Counted from the stretch's first letter, positions 32,423 to 46,781 are shown. The stretch is 64,000 bases of DNA from Nymphaea colorata (GCF_008831285.2 NC_045147.1:13804854-13868853); one strand, 5' to 3'. Translations and numbers: made by a program. The notes: a model not told the origin generated them from the sequence alone.

Positions 32423-32830
32423 CACAGGGGACTCACCTGAAGAGAGATAAAAAAGAGCTTCTTTCAGCCAACCCTGCAGAGAGAGAAAAGAGAAAGGGGA
32501 TTAGGGCACCGTATAGTAGAAACAAAGGGAGTGGGAGAGAAGCAAGGCCACCTTACCCTGCGCGAAGGATGAGAGGAAGATCGCCAGCTTCGACAGAGAG
32601 CCAAATCACAGGCTTCAACACAAGGAGGAAGATCTGCGAACACAGGGGTCTCACCTGGAGAGAAATAGAAAAGAGCTTCTTTCAGCCAACCCTGTAGAGA
32701 GAGAAAATAGAAAGGGGATTAGGGCACCGTATACCCTGCACAAAGGGAGTGGGGGAGAAGCAAGGCCACCTTCCGTCGGCGTGAAGGAAGAGAGGAAGAT
32801 CGCCGGCTTCGACACAAGGAGGAAGACGGC
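32423..32830. repeat. ~218-bp tandem duplication inside the Harbinger element
   Basis: Two copies begin CACAGGGG at 32423 and 32641 and share AGAGCTTCTTTCAGCCAACC and GGGGATTAGGGCACCGTATA. On the minus strand each has a CAG|GTGAG donor-like site, so the duplicated block may be the 5' untranslated exon of ORF1. Confidence 0.75.
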
Positions 32831-33479
32831 TTTGCATAGACCAAGGGGCGAGAAAGAGAGACCGAGAGAGGAGAGGGGAAGAGGGGAGGGAGGGGAAAGT
32901 GGCAGCGAGAACATATTTTTTTTAGAGCGTAATGGCTCTCAAAAAAATCTGCATTAATTTCCTCTCGATGAGAGCTTCGACTTTTTTTCAGGTGAATTTT
33001 AACTTCGTCGTACAGATTTTTCGGGTGGAATTCAACGGCGATTGATGCACACAATACTTGTCGGGGTGAATTTCATCTCGCCGTATAAATTTCACCCGAT
33101 GCACAGGAACTTTCTTGTGCATTAAAGGGGCCCTAGATGTCAATATAATACAGTCAAGGACTCATGAACAATTGTGGAGAAAGTGTAAGCATTCTAGTAT
33201 AATCGAATCTACTATTGGAAAACAGAAATATCTGTCCAACAAGCTACACCAAAACTTTAACAGCCTATGTTGTTCCTAACAAGCCCCATCACTCCATTTT
33301 TGTTCCCTTTTTTCCAAATGATCGCATGAATTCCCAAATACGTTGGAGCTTAGCCGATTTCCCACAATAAGACTTTGATTACATTTCCATTAATGTTTCA
33401 TAAGTATTCTCTGCATTATCTCCATAATGTCTCTTGCACATGTTCAATGGGCCTTCCACATTTAAGCTTGCTGCTATTC

Positions 33480-34060
33480 TTAATTTTCCACAAGAACCAA
33501 ACTGCTAAATGATAGTAGCTCTATTATTAAGTTAGTTTTTGTGCCACCAATTAAGACTTTGGCTGAGGTTGTTGGGAGACAATCTTTGCCTCCCAAAGTA
33601 CCTAATAACAACTTGACATATTTGTTTAGCGATGGGACATGTGAAGAAAATGTGTTGTTCATTTTCTATAGCGATGGGACATGCATCTTGAAGTAGTTTG
33701 AACGCCATGCTTTTGGACATAGCTATCAATAGGCAGCCACAAAAGCCATTCAAACTGCATGTTGGTGGCATCTGCTTGTCTAAATTAACATGTTATGCAC
33801 ATTTTCTTGGCCCTTTCATCTCATCTTTTGCCAAAACTCTTCTTCATATAGTCGAATTTGGGTTCTCATTCCATACAATCTGGTCTGAAGAAGTATCTAT
33901 AATTGTTGGGTTTATGGCAGTAATTCTAGTAGCATGAAGGAAGCTTTCAATGTGGGACACTTCATCATCCAACATTTCATTGATCATGAGGTTAGCTACT
34001 GCCTTATGAAGGGAATGTGATTCAATAGAAACTCGCATTGCCAGCAGACCTTCCAAAATT
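33480..34060 (-). pseudogene. LINE C-terminal remnant (zf-RVT region)
   Basis: The frame with CPIAIENEQHIFFTCPIAKQIC matches the Cys/His zinc-binding segment after the reverse transcriptase of plant LINEs. The frame to its right (TIIDTSSDQIVWNENPNS) matches the preceding linker region, where D.I.W is typical. It is fragmented, without catalytic domains, and lies just outside the Harbinger element. Confidence 0.5.
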
Positions 34061-35832
34061 TTAGTATCGAGTTAGAATACCGAATCTTATAACGAAATGC
34101 TTTTTTAACATTTGGTGAAACTCCTTGAACTTTTTTAAATTGGTATATATATATATTGAAAATCATCAATATATATAACAAAAATGTTAAATATCTGTTT
34201 TTGATAGGTCAAATTCCTTTTCAAGAATGCGAATGCATGACTTTAGATGGTGTTCTAACTCGATACTTGGACTTTTTAAATGGACTTTTATGTATTTTTC
34301 TATACCAACATCCTTGCATGTTTTATCTATATGCAAAACGAGCTTTTAAAGACCAATTAGGTACCTTTTATTAGATGTCTTCGGTGAATTTCTCATGCAA
34401 GAGATTTGAAGTTTGATGGTGTTAGCAATAATAATTACTCGATTCCATCATACTGCTTCATGTTCATGAATTCGCTCTTATCACCTGTTATGTGTTAGAG
34501 TAGCTAGAGTTAATTATCCAATCAATACAATAATTAATCTTTCCTGCAATATCATGTTGGCAAAATTGCATCTTTTATGTTGTGCATTGCTCGTTGTTAT
34601 TGCATTTCTCACATCTTTGTTCACTCTTTTACCTTGAACAAAGTGAGGTAGACTTCTGCACCTAAAATACTTCCTTTTGGTTGCCAATGTTATGTGCTTT
34701 CTCTGAACATTTCTTTTTTCTTTGCTTTATTGGATGTCCCTTCCTTGCAGTTTTGTGATCAATGTTAACCCATCGCCATTAGTTTGAAGTGCAAGTCTTG
34801 TAATTTGCTTTGCCAATGTCTCTTGATTAACTAAATAAATTTTATAGTTCCAATAAAGATGGTTGCATTGGCTAGCACAGGGCAATGGCTACAAAGTTGT
34901 AAAATTATACATGAATACCACAAATAAGAAACTTCCACGTACTCGCTTCACTAACTTTTGACCCAAGTCTGTTTGAGGCATGCTGGTACAAAAACTTTTT
35001 TAGTGTGCCATTATGGTTAATGATGAAAATACCGATGGTTAATTAAAAAAAAAACTTTTTGTGGGGGGGAAAAAAGAAACCGAAAAAAGTAGAAAAATAC
35101 TAAAAAGGATATATCTTTTTAAACAATTTCTAAAATATCCACGTTCATACTGACATATGTATAAGGGAGGAAGTTGAACCGCCTTGAATGACGTTGCGCT
35201 TCCAAGTACGTAAACTTAGTCTGGATCACTAAGCTCACCCTATTTTTTCATGTAAAAAACAAAAATCTCTCCTACCATGAAGCCTCGTTTCTTTATAATA
35301 TTTTTTTTTCTTGGATCTGGATTGAGAGTTTTCTCATAGTTTGGCTTCCCTGTCTGGCATAGGTCTAAAACATATAAACCGTGTTATTTTCCATCACATT
35401 GAAAGCAATCAAACACGTATTCCCCACCATAAAACCTTTTAACCTTGAAAATTTGTGAAGAATGTGGGTGAGAAGAGTGTCTGATAAAGTAGAACCCAGT
35501 GAAAATACACCAAAAAAAAGTGTCCCCTATAATGTCTGATCCAAGTTGGGTAGGCAAAACATTATTTGTTTATTTCATTCATACTTTTTTTGGCAAGCAA
35601 AAAATGCGATATTAGACGTAAGGCGGACCCCTTACCCACTCTCTTGTGAACCGGGTCTAGTTGAATATCCCATTTCATCGGATCGTATTTGTTATATGCT
35701 GCCGAGCCCGAATTCAGATCGGATCCATTTCAAATCCAAACCAAATTTCCAAATCCTTGCGTACCAGGGTCCGAGCTTCCGTTGTGCGCCAAGTCTCGAG
35801 AAGAGGCGCAAAATGCGCGGCAGAAGAAGCAC
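34061..35832. other. AT-rich intergenic DNA before the H3 cluster
   Basis: I see only short frames, T- and A-runs and no bounded element. Confidence 0.45.
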
Positions 35833-35954
35833 GATCCGCGTGAGCATCCAAAAGCGGTTTCCAGCCGTCGATAAGAAACAAAATCGGACGGTTGAAATCG
35901 GTCTAGAGAGAAGTTCGAAAACTCCCGCCCAGCTTTTCCGCCTCCAATATATAG
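35833..35954 (+). promoter_or_regulatory. H3 copy 1 promoter module
   Basis: Octamer GATCCGCG at 35833-35840 (the plant histone octamer in reverse orientation), then TTTCCAGCCGTCGATAAG and ATCGGACGGTTGA forming an inverted CCGTCGAT/ATCGGACGG pair. AATATATAG at 35946 is a TATA-like box about 110 bp before the ATG. The perfect E2F-like site of the other copies is not clear here; CTCCCGCCC occupies that place. Confidence 0.7.
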
Positions 35955-36470
<516 letters not shown>

Positions 36471-37710
36471 ACCTGTTGAGTGGGAAGATTCGGTGGTTAA
36501 TGAACGGGGATTTGTACTATTTGATTCACTGATTGTTGATCAAACGAGTTTCACCATGTAATTACGAAGCTGATGTGTCTTTAATGAACGCATGGTTCTT
36601 CAAGATCTTCTGGTTTTCTATGAATGATGTGCATATCCCATTTTCTCAACTTTCACATTCTAAACGATTTAACGCTATTAAATGTAAAACAAAAGAAATA
36701 GAGGTTTGTGATGGAGTGTTTTAGTTTGAATCTAATAGGCCACAATCGAAATTGATACCACTATCATTGTTTTTATACGTTTAATCTTTATGTTTTTTAA
36801 AGATTCACATGATTCTGATTTTCCGTATCCAAAACCAATGCAGCCAAATGATTCACTTCAAAGGATAGCTTTTCTTAGCTTGGCTTCAATTTCTGATATT
36901 ACAATCTGTTGCTTCAAAGCCGTAACAAAAGGGTACCATAGGTTGGTCTCGGATCGCAAAGACAAACATTGTTTGCGAGTTTGAAAAACGTTCACATGAA
37001 GTTGAATATGAATCAGAAAGTAGTGTTACAATAGTGCATAAAGCTAAATGTTTGAGTACCTGTAAAATTGATATAAAAAATTATCTTAGGTTCGGTTTTG
37101 ATCTACCGCAGGACTAGAACAGATTAGAAGTATTGATTTCGAATGCAGACATTCTCCGAACTGATTCTAAATTTGATAAATCTGATACATCGTCAGGTAA
37201 CACAGCTTCATAATCAATAGTGGATCTGACTGGAATTGACTGTCGAAAAGTGTGATTTAAGTAAGACTGTGTTTGGTGCACAGGAAAAACATTTGCAAGC
37301 ATACGCTCTTGAACAAATTCATCTCTATATATCTTTTAGCATTATTTATTCTTCAAATATAAGTTCTTTTCAGCAAGATCGATGACGAAAACCTTAGTAT
37401 TGAAATGGAATTTTGAAGAGGAGGGGGGTGGGTTCTCCTCACATTGAAAATAATCTCAAATCACTTCAGATCTTAGATATCAACTAAACAACTTCCCCTT
37501 AAAAAGTTTTTTGTTTTTGTTTTTCATTATCAAGAATAGCAACCGCCGCCTGCATTGGAATGTTTTAAATTGTAATGAAGAAATTTAATAGCGATATCGG
37601 AATCATTTATACTTAAGATGGTTGATTTGGTAAAAGTCTAGCGACCAAATCTCCAACGTAGGAAAATAAAGGCGAAAAGAAAAACTAAAAGCGCGATGCG
37701 GATGAGTTGC
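36471..37710. other. Spacer between H3 copies 1 and 2
   Basis: It holds the 3' UTR of copy 1 and AT-rich DNA. The 3'-UTR hairpin of copies 2-4 was not found here. No gene was recognised. Confidence 0.5.
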
Positions 37711-37836
37711 GATCCGTGTGCGCGTGAAGGGACGAGTTTCTAGCCGTCGATGATGATTAGGAATCGGACGGTCAACAACCTTCCGCGAAAAATTTCAAAA
37801 TACATCTGCCCCCGCGTTTTTCATCCTTACAAATAG
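37711..37836 (+). promoter_or_regulatory. H3 copy 2 promoter module
   Basis: Octamer variant GATCCGTG (37711), TTTCTAGCCGTCGAT (37737), ATCGGACGGTC (37763), CCGCGAAA (complement TTTCGCGG, fits E2F consensus TTTSSCGS) near 37783, and TATA-like TACAAATAG at 37828. Confidence 0.7.
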
Positions 37837-38370
<534 letters not shown>

Positions 38371-38480
38371 TCGTGTAGACCCACTGTCTAACCTAGAGTA
38401 GCTAAATTGGGGCTTTTAATCTCGTTTTTTTCTTCTCTTTTTCGTGGGGGTGGTTACTTTGTTCTTTTTGTTTGAGGGCA

Positions 38481-38495
38481 CCGGTCTTTGATCGG
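38481..38495 (+). promoter_or_regulatory. 3'-UTR hairpin of H3 copy 2
   Basis: CCGGT-CTTTG-ATCGG: a five-pair stem with one G-T wobble and a five-base loop, about 110 bp after the stop. It is followed by TTGAAATTTGTAAGTACAAC and a TTCAATGATGCATC block shared with copies 3 and 4. Confidence 0.5.
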
Positions 38496-38519
38496 GTTCC
38501 TTGAAATTTGTAAGTACAA

Positions 38520-40198
38520 CTGGTGATATTTCTTCAATGATGCATCGTTAGTCAAGTACATGTACTGCGTTGGTGTCTCGATTTTCTCTCTATACCTTAT
38601 TGGTCGTCGCTTCTGTTTTGTCTTGCCTTAGTTCATGTTGTTGGGGGTCTTTGATTTTATTTCCATTCGTTCGGGCGCGTTGCGATATCTTCTGTGGAAT
38701 TACCTTTCTGGAATTTCTGCTTTCGAATATCTCACAGATTTCCTTTTCACAGGTCTCTAGGGCAACAGTGATCTATTATAGATTGTTATCGGGGCTTTCT
38801 TTCCCTCGTGGTATACACAAATTGAATAGTTCCTTTAAATTTACTTCTGTTGTTTGTTAGGCAAATTGTGGAGAAGAAACACGGTCGTTCAGCTGATTCT
38901 TCTACATCCTTTCTTGGAAAAATCATATGTTTATTGTTGAAAAACTACCGAATGAAAATTTTGTTCACATTATCATGGAATGATCAATTCTTCCGGATCT
39001 TAGAGTTACTTTCTGATAATGTATGTTCTATATTTGTGTTGTCTGGTCTTAAATTCTTGCACAAATTTGTGATTCCTCTCGGTTATTGTCCGATTCCATT
39101 TGCAAGGGATAGTTCCCAACCTTTATTAGCGACTCGTCTAGTATTGTCATTTTTTGTTCTTACTGACAAATCCATCACTCTGGGTCTTGAACAAACGCAT
39201 ACAACTCTCGTGTTTGAGTTCTTACTAAAGAAATGCATGCAACTCTGTGTTCTGAGTTCTTAGTGAAAATCGGAGGTCTTGCCTTTGCTCTTTTCTGCAG
39301 GAAGATCCCCTGGTTCATATGGTAATGCATTGTGATCTTCGTCCCTATATTGCTTGTACATGGAAAAGTGATTGTTATCGGTCCGCAGGCACCTGATCCT
39401 TACACAGAAGGCTCATATTTAAGCTCTTGTGAAGAAACGAAGCCTTTTGTGGCCATCTCTTATCATATTTGTTGGTAGTGCAAAATCGTCTTCGACTAGA
39501 AGTCCTCTAGATCTGGAGATGGCAGCCAGTTACAAAGTCAGCCGTTTCCGCATCATCCCTTCTAAGTTGCAAAGGTGGGTGTTGGTAACATTCTCATGAA
39601 AGCTCCTTGCGTCATTAAATTTCTCAATATAGGGAAGCTGATATGTGTTCTCTCTACCATGTTTCTCTATCTTTTTCCTTTTTAACGATGATCTGCAATA
39701 AGGCTTGGCTTCAGGTGAATCATTTTAGTGGTGCATCCAAACTCAAGGATTGGATAATTTCTTGAGGATGAGCATTACGGTGAAGAAATTTATTCCATCA
39801 ACGGGCAAACCATAGGGCGATCCGATTTTTCTCATCCTCGTCTTTGAACACGCCGATTGAGTTGTACTGAACTCCTCTATATGGTGTTTGATTTCACTGT
39901 CTCAGTACACTATTCCACTGCTGCACCATTTTTGAGGCATCTCTTGCATCGGGGCCATGGAAACTTGTTGCTCTCTCTCTTCCTCTTTCAATGTGTGCAA
40001 ATTCTGTTCTTGTTTTAATGTACGCAGGCTACAAGTCTCCATATCACTTTATGCCAAAGCCAGACTAATTCTCAACGTATTCTAAAGACATATTAACCTT
40101 ATTTCAGAAACACCAGGATGTCCTTGTTCTCACTACTTTAAAACAAGAATTAAACACCCTCCAAAAGCACATTTGATTGGAGGAAGCATGTGTTCCGG
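38520..40198. other. Spacer between H3 copies 2 and 3 (left part)
   Basis: It contains the rest of the copy 2 3' UTR and AT-rich DNA. A 137-codon open stretch at 38850-39263 has no recognisable domain and is not called as a gene. Confidence 0.45.
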
Positions 40199-40206
40199 CT
40201 GATAAA

Positions 40207-40738
40207 TGGGCCCAGAGCTGCACAACGATTCGAGCCAACTCGGATTCGATTTGAATTCGCTCAAAACAACTCAGGCTCTTGCTGAACCGGTTTACAAATT
40301 ATCTGAGTTCAAGCTTACAAAGATATTCAAAATGATAAATGAGTGAGTTCAAGTTTTAGGAACCCCACTTGTTTATACTCAACTCTACTCGCAAACCGAT
40401 ACTTTATATGGTTCACAGGTTTTAATTTTTAAGGTAAAAACAAATTTTCACAAGTTACACCATTTAAACGAGTTACATAATGAGTTAATGCTTACACAAG
40501 TTAAATAAGTTGATACTTAAACCAGTTAACGCCAAACAAGTTAATGCCTAAACGAGTTAAATGGGTTAAATGAGTCGGGTTTGAGATCAATTTTGTGTAG
40601 TCGTGTCAAGCTCGAGTTTACTATAAGGTGCTCGACTCAGTTCGAGCCAATCCCGAGCTTGAATATTTTGAGCTGAGTTGAGCTAGAGTTGGCCAAGCCC
40701 GAACTCGACTTGGCTCGTGTGGAGGTCTATGACCCACA
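40207..40738. mobile_element. Second hAT-like element of degenerate GAGTT/GAGCTCGA repeats
   Basis: The left end TGGGCCCAGAGCTGCACAAC and the right end, reverse-complemented TGTGGGTCATAGACCTCCAC, are imperfect inverted repeats, both running into CGAGCCAA.TCG. Flanks CTGATAAA (40199-40206) and CTGACAAA (40739-40746) agree at seven of eight positions. The interior has repeated AACGAGTTAA and TCGAGTT-type words and no coding capacity. Confidence 0.55.
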
Positions 40739-41195
40739 CTGACAAAGTACACTTTGACGTGAGGTGGTGCAAAAAAATTGTGCTTTTGCACCATGAAATG
40801 TCTGTTCCAACTCATCCATGGGATATACAGCATATAGATACCAAACAAAAGCATACTGATGTCAATATATTAGATTTAGATTGGATATCCAATCAAACTA
40901 TTCAAAACAGGCAGATTTTAGAAAAATTTAACATATTAAAAAATCGAACCGGATCAGGATTTAATAAATTAAATGACATTTGATCAGACTAGGTTACAAA
41001 TAAATGACCCATTAAATAATAAGAATCAGTATGACCTGTTAAATTTTCTTGCATCCAACGCCCATACAGCTGTTCTCAGCATACAATGATGGGGCTTAGA
41101 TTCGGTTCTTCGGTTCTAAAATCTAAGAATCAGATTGTGATCATGGATTTAAAAGTGGGATTTGATTCTATTATAACTTTTTGTTCGTTGAATCT

Positions 41196-41590
41196 ATGGC
41201 TAGGGATGTCAACGGATCGGATACGGATTGAGAAATCGGATCGGATACGGATTGTAAGATATGGTTAGCATACGGATTGAGAAATCGGATCGGATACGGA
41301 TTGTAAGATACAGATTGTAAGATACGGATTGTAAGATATGGATTTAAGAAGTAACAACGGATCGGATACGGATTCAGATTTAAGTAACTATCCGATCGAA
41401 TATTTAACCATCTTATCCGAACAGATACAGATTCGGATTTAAGTAAATATCTGATCGAATACTTAACCATCTTAACAAGTATATCCGAATCTGAATTACA
41501 GTTTGATATCGGAATCAGAACCGTGAGTTGCTGAGTGGATATCTAAATCTGAAACATACGAATCCGATGATATCCGAATCCGAACCTAAA
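41196..41590. repeat. Degenerate CGGATCGGATACGGAT array
   Basis: It begins TAGGGATGTCAACGGATCGG, a hAT-like end, and continues as repeats of GGATACGGATTG(AGAAAT/TAAGAT) then TATCCGAATC in opposite sense toward 41590. No right end or target duplication was found. It is probably a truncated element of the same style as those at 2.1 and 40.2 kb. Confidence 0.55.
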
Positions 41591-42846
<1,256 letters not shown>

Positions 42847-42990
42847 TCGCGTAGATCGAACGTAGTTTAATTCACACTACGGTTTTTGATTTTGTGGTTG
42901 TGGATGCTTGATGTCGCGTCAAGTTCGATCTCGCTTTTCTTTCCCTTTCTGGTCTTGGGTGGGAAGTGGTGGTTTCTTGTTCTTGGAAGA

Positions 42991-43007
42991 CCCGATAGTT
43001 GATCGGG
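42991..43007 (+). promoter_or_regulatory. 3'-UTR hairpin of H3 copy 3
   Basis: CCCGAT-AGTTG-ATCGGG: six perfect pairs and a five-base loop, about 145 bp after the stop, followed by TTTGAACTTTGTAACTGTAA and TTGAATGATGCATC. Confidence 0.5.
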
Positions 43008-43890
43008 TTGTTTGAACTTTGTAACTGTAACTAATGATATTTCTTGAATGATGCATCTTCAATCAGAAAGTGGTGCGGTGCTGGTCTCTGTTTCTCTTTG
43101 CCCATATCTCCCGTGCATGGTAGCTTCCGAGTTGTCTTAGCGTTAATTCGGCTCATGGATATGGTGGCGCTTCGTGTTTATCTCCGGTTTTCTTGCGTAT
43201 GTGATTTGTTCTTCCGGGGTGAACATTCCTGACGGAATCTCTATGACGGTCGAGGGCTGAATTTTTTTTGAATTACTCCTCTCATATACTTTGTTTCTAG
43301 CCACCGTCGTAGCTTTGTTTCCGTTTAGCACCGCTTCGATAATGGTTATGAATCTGTTTGGCGTGCATTTGTGTGTGTGTGTGGGTGAATCTTGTTGGTT
43401 TTCTTTTGGGATAATCTTCTCGGGCGAATCTGATTGGCATTTTTTTTTTGTCATGAATGGAGTTGGCGTTCTTCTAATTATGCGTTCTTTTCAAGCTCTA
43501 ATATGTGCTGTTACCTCTGTTACATGTAAAATAAACTAATAAAGAGCCATTTCTTGATCAAATGCAACCATGCGAAGATTGCGGATGTTTTTTTTCTTTT
43601 TTTTGATATGTGCTTGGTGCATAAAGGATATCTACTTTATCTTGTCCTCCATCTGAATCCTTGGAGTGTTGATCCTTCCACACCTAGTTGATGTTGTAAG
43701 CATTAGGTTCAATGTTGTCCCAAGATCCTCAGCGAGAAAATTATTCATTTTACTTTTCTTGTTTGTAATATATTTTTCAAAATAAAATTAATAATTGCAG
43801 AACCAGCAAAAAACATTTAAGAAAAAACAAAAAAACAATTTAACTTGTCTTTTTCATTATAGTACTCCAATGTGGATTCTTCAATAGGTG
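43008..43890. other. 3' flank of H3 copy 3
   Basis: It holds the rest of the 3' UTR and AT-rich spacer with TG-rich stretches. No separate gene was recognised. Confidence 0.4.
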
Positions 43891-44465
43891 GTACTTCATG
43901 TGCTGTTGAATCTTGATGATGCTGTTTTGATTTTCTTCAGTTGCCCTTGCGGATGAATAGCTTTTTTGAGGAATCCAACTGACCCCGCAGGTAACTTGCC
44001 CTGGATGCATGTCCACAAATTATTGTGTAACTGGATGAACCATATTCTCTGCTCATCACTCAGGAAGCAGGCAAGTATAAGGAAGTGATGCATGAAAACC
44101 AGCTGCTCCATGGCTGTCACGAGGGTAGGATATATCTTTCGATTTGCCTTTCCGTTTTATGTTTTGGTTGCCTAATTGATTTGTGAATGGCAACTCTTAT
44201 CTGCACATTAGCTTTTCTCTGTGCACAACGTTCATACTTGGAGTTCATAGTTTATGGCAACCTCACATAATTCCCTTTGTTGGAGTCGATTTGTTTTCCT
44301 AGTGGATGGGCGAACTTCAGGTTGTTATGTCCTGAAGAATTGCTGGTCATGGTCATTCAAATGCCAAGGAGTCGGAGCGCTTGTATCGATTATGAACCTA
44401 CAAAAAGCTCCTGTACTTCATTCAGGATGATGGAGGTTCAAAACAGACACCCTTCAACCTATGTC
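43891..44465 (+). pseudogene. Decayed duplicate of MutS2 exons 6-7 with introns
   Basis: It aligns over its whole length with 52798-53428 of the MutS2 gene. TTTTCTTCAGTTG followed by CTTGC.GATG.ATAGCTTTTT (exon 6), GAGGGTAGGATATAT (end of exon 7) and the downstream intron word TTCATTCAGGATG are shared. Exon 6 here runs into a stop (GAATCCAACTGA) and exon 7 is scrambled. No other MutS2 exon is found nearby. The intron is retained, so it arose by DNA duplication, not reverse transcription. Confidence 0.7.
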
Positions 44466-44588
44466 ATATAAATTTTCGAAGTGTTAGTTCTCAAATGAAT
44501 GGAATGATCAAAACTTTTCCCAGGTTTGGTTCACACTCATATAGTCTTTTAATTTAGGTGTCTGCATATACATGTGTAGGCTTCTATG

Positions 44589-44750
44589 CAGGGGCGGAGG
44601 GAAAGCGTGGCCCAGCCAATGAAAAATTTGTTTTTTTATATGGACAAAAACAATATTTTTTAATTACGTAATGTATTTTTTGTATTAAAATTCAGTTTGG
44701 CCCTACCCGAATCCAGAGATCCCCTGAAGAAAATCTTGGATCCGCCCCTG
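44589..44750. mobile_element. hAT-type MITE with perfect TIR and TSD
   Basis: A 162-bp insert bounded by CAGGGGCGGA and its perfect inverse TCCGCCCCTG, flanked by a perfect 8-bp duplication CTTCTATG (44581-44588, 44751-44758). The interior is AT-rich and non-coding. The intact ends and duplication suggest a fairly young insertion. Confidence 0.88.
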
Positions 44751-44758
44751 CTTCTATG

Positions 44759-45999
44759 CATGTATCTTTTGCGTATCTTGCCTTGGTGTTTGCTAAACAT
44801 AACATGCTTCCTACTGTTCCAGAAACTTGTGAGCTAGCTATACTGTAACTGCAAATTTCTCAATTTACACCTGAAGTTGTCAGCCTGCACAACGAGCCTC
44901 AGGAAGCCATGGATACAACACCCTGCTCCCATATTAATTCCTCAGGCTCGTCCACTGTCGGACCCATATCTTTCCTTATACCAAGACAAATATCCCCTCC
45001 TAAACCCTAAAAAGCAGGGGCTTCGCCAAGGATGAGTCTACATTACCGTCCTTTGCGGCTCACCATCTGGTCAGCTACTTCCCTGCCTGCCTTACAGGTG
45101 CCCTCCCAAATTATTCATTCATTCCTTTTCTAGAAGGGCTTTCCTATGGGTTGGGCAGAACAATTCCAGACGAAGGGCTTTCTTGTGTGAGTGCCTGTAA
45201 CCAAGAAAGGCTTAAAGTTACCATTGTTCATTTCTTCGAGCTCTCTGATCCCAGCACCTCCTTCCATATGGGGATGTAATCTATGATCTTGCCCAGCTGA
45301 TAGACTGATACACGAGAATCCGGCATTGAACCATGGCTGATGTAGGTGCTTGACAACGTATGGTCGCCCACTTATACAGTAAGCAACGCCTTTAGTGTTC
45401 TAGCTTCTGTTCTGGTTGAGCAGGAATACAATCAAGCAACGCCTTTAGTAATCAAACACAACCTTAAAACACGGGGCAGTACACTAGTCCAACACCTCAC
45501 CTTCCCTTGCAATGTGGTCTTCATCTATGACAAGATTCCCCATCTTCTTCCTCCAGAACGAAAGAAAAGCACCCCAAAAGTGACTCCAGTGTGAAGTCGC
45601 CAGTGTCGATTCTTCTAACACATTATCATCTTAATAGACTGCTTTCTCCATGTAATTACTTTTTCTCAATTTCCTCTAATGTGGCAAAATCTCATTCACT
45701 AATGATCGATAAGAAGGTTCTTAGTTGCAATCTTCATGTATATACGCATTTTTTTAATATTTTAATCCAGGACAATTTATTTTTCATGCAAAATAGTGCA
45801 CAATTATTAATCTAGAGCTACCAAACGGTCCACGCAGGAAGAAGCAGCCCGAGCCATCCTCAAAAGGCTCAGCATCTCGTGGCTCGTCGACTAGACCGAC
45901 TCGTGCGTACGAGGGCGGGAAGGCGAAACTCAAACCCCGCCAAGCGCCACCTCGCCTCGCTGGTCGAGAGAGCGAAAAAAGGAAACTCAAAAGAGGCGC
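44759..45999. other. Spacer before H3 copy 4
   Basis: No gene was recognised. The last 150 bases are GC-rich and lead into the promoter module of copy 4. Confidence 0.4.
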
Positions 46000-46121
46000 G
46001 ATCCGCGTGCGCGTCGGGGAACGATTTCCAGCCGTCGATGGAAAAAAGAAATCGGACGGTCGACATCATTCCGCGAAAAATTTTAAACTTTTCTTCCCCG
46101 CCTCTTTCACCCTACAAATGG
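46000..46121 (+). promoter_or_regulatory. H3 copy 4 promoter module
   Basis: Perfect octamer GATCCGCG (46000-46007), TTTCCAGCCGTCGAT, ATCGGACGGTCGA, CCGCGAAAAATTT (E2F-like on the complement), and TATA-like TACAAATGG at 46113. Confidence 0.72.
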
Positions 46122-46211
46122 TTTCCAGTTCTGCGCTTTTGTTCTCCCACCCAAGCCATCTGTCCTCGTTCTCTTTTTCTTCTTGGGCTCTCCATCGATC
46201 TCCCTCCGTAG

Positions 46212-46649
<438 letters not shown>

Positions 46650-46766
46650 TCGCGTACAACGGGAGCATGTTCGTGCCTGGCGAAGTTTAGTTTTGCTAGG
46701 GTTTCCCGTCCTTTTTTTCTGTTTGCGTTTTGGGGTTGGAAATGGCTGTTCCTCCCCTCGGAGGAG

Positions 46767-46781
46767 CCGATCGTTGGTCGG
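46767..46781 (+). promoter_or_regulatory. 3'-UTR hairpin of H3 copy 4
   Basis: CCGAT-CGTTG-GTCGG: five pairs with one T-G wobble and a five-base loop, about 120 bp after the stop, followed by TTGAACTTTGTAACTATAAC. Confidence 0.5.

Larger units (their letters stand above)
27445..33133 (-). mobile_element. PIF/Harbinger DNA transposon, both genes present but degraded
   Basis: Left end GGGCCAGTTTGATGGCA and right end (reverse complement) GGGCCCCTTTAATGCAC form imperfect inverted repeats. They are flanked by TAG on both sides (27442-27444 and 33134-33136), a 3-bp duplication as expected for this superfamily. Inside, on the minus strand, are a Myb/SANT-like protein gene (right) and a DDE_Tnp_4 nuclease gene (left), the normal two-gene set. 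Stops, frame breaks and a lost catalytic Asp make it non-autonomous. Its length, 5.7 kb, is within range for a full-length element. Confidence 0.8.

Noticed and set aside
38850-39263. 137-codon open frame in the H3 spacer
   Set aside because: No recognisable domain, AT-rich T-run composition, no conserved counterpart near the other H3 copies; it is more likely chance.
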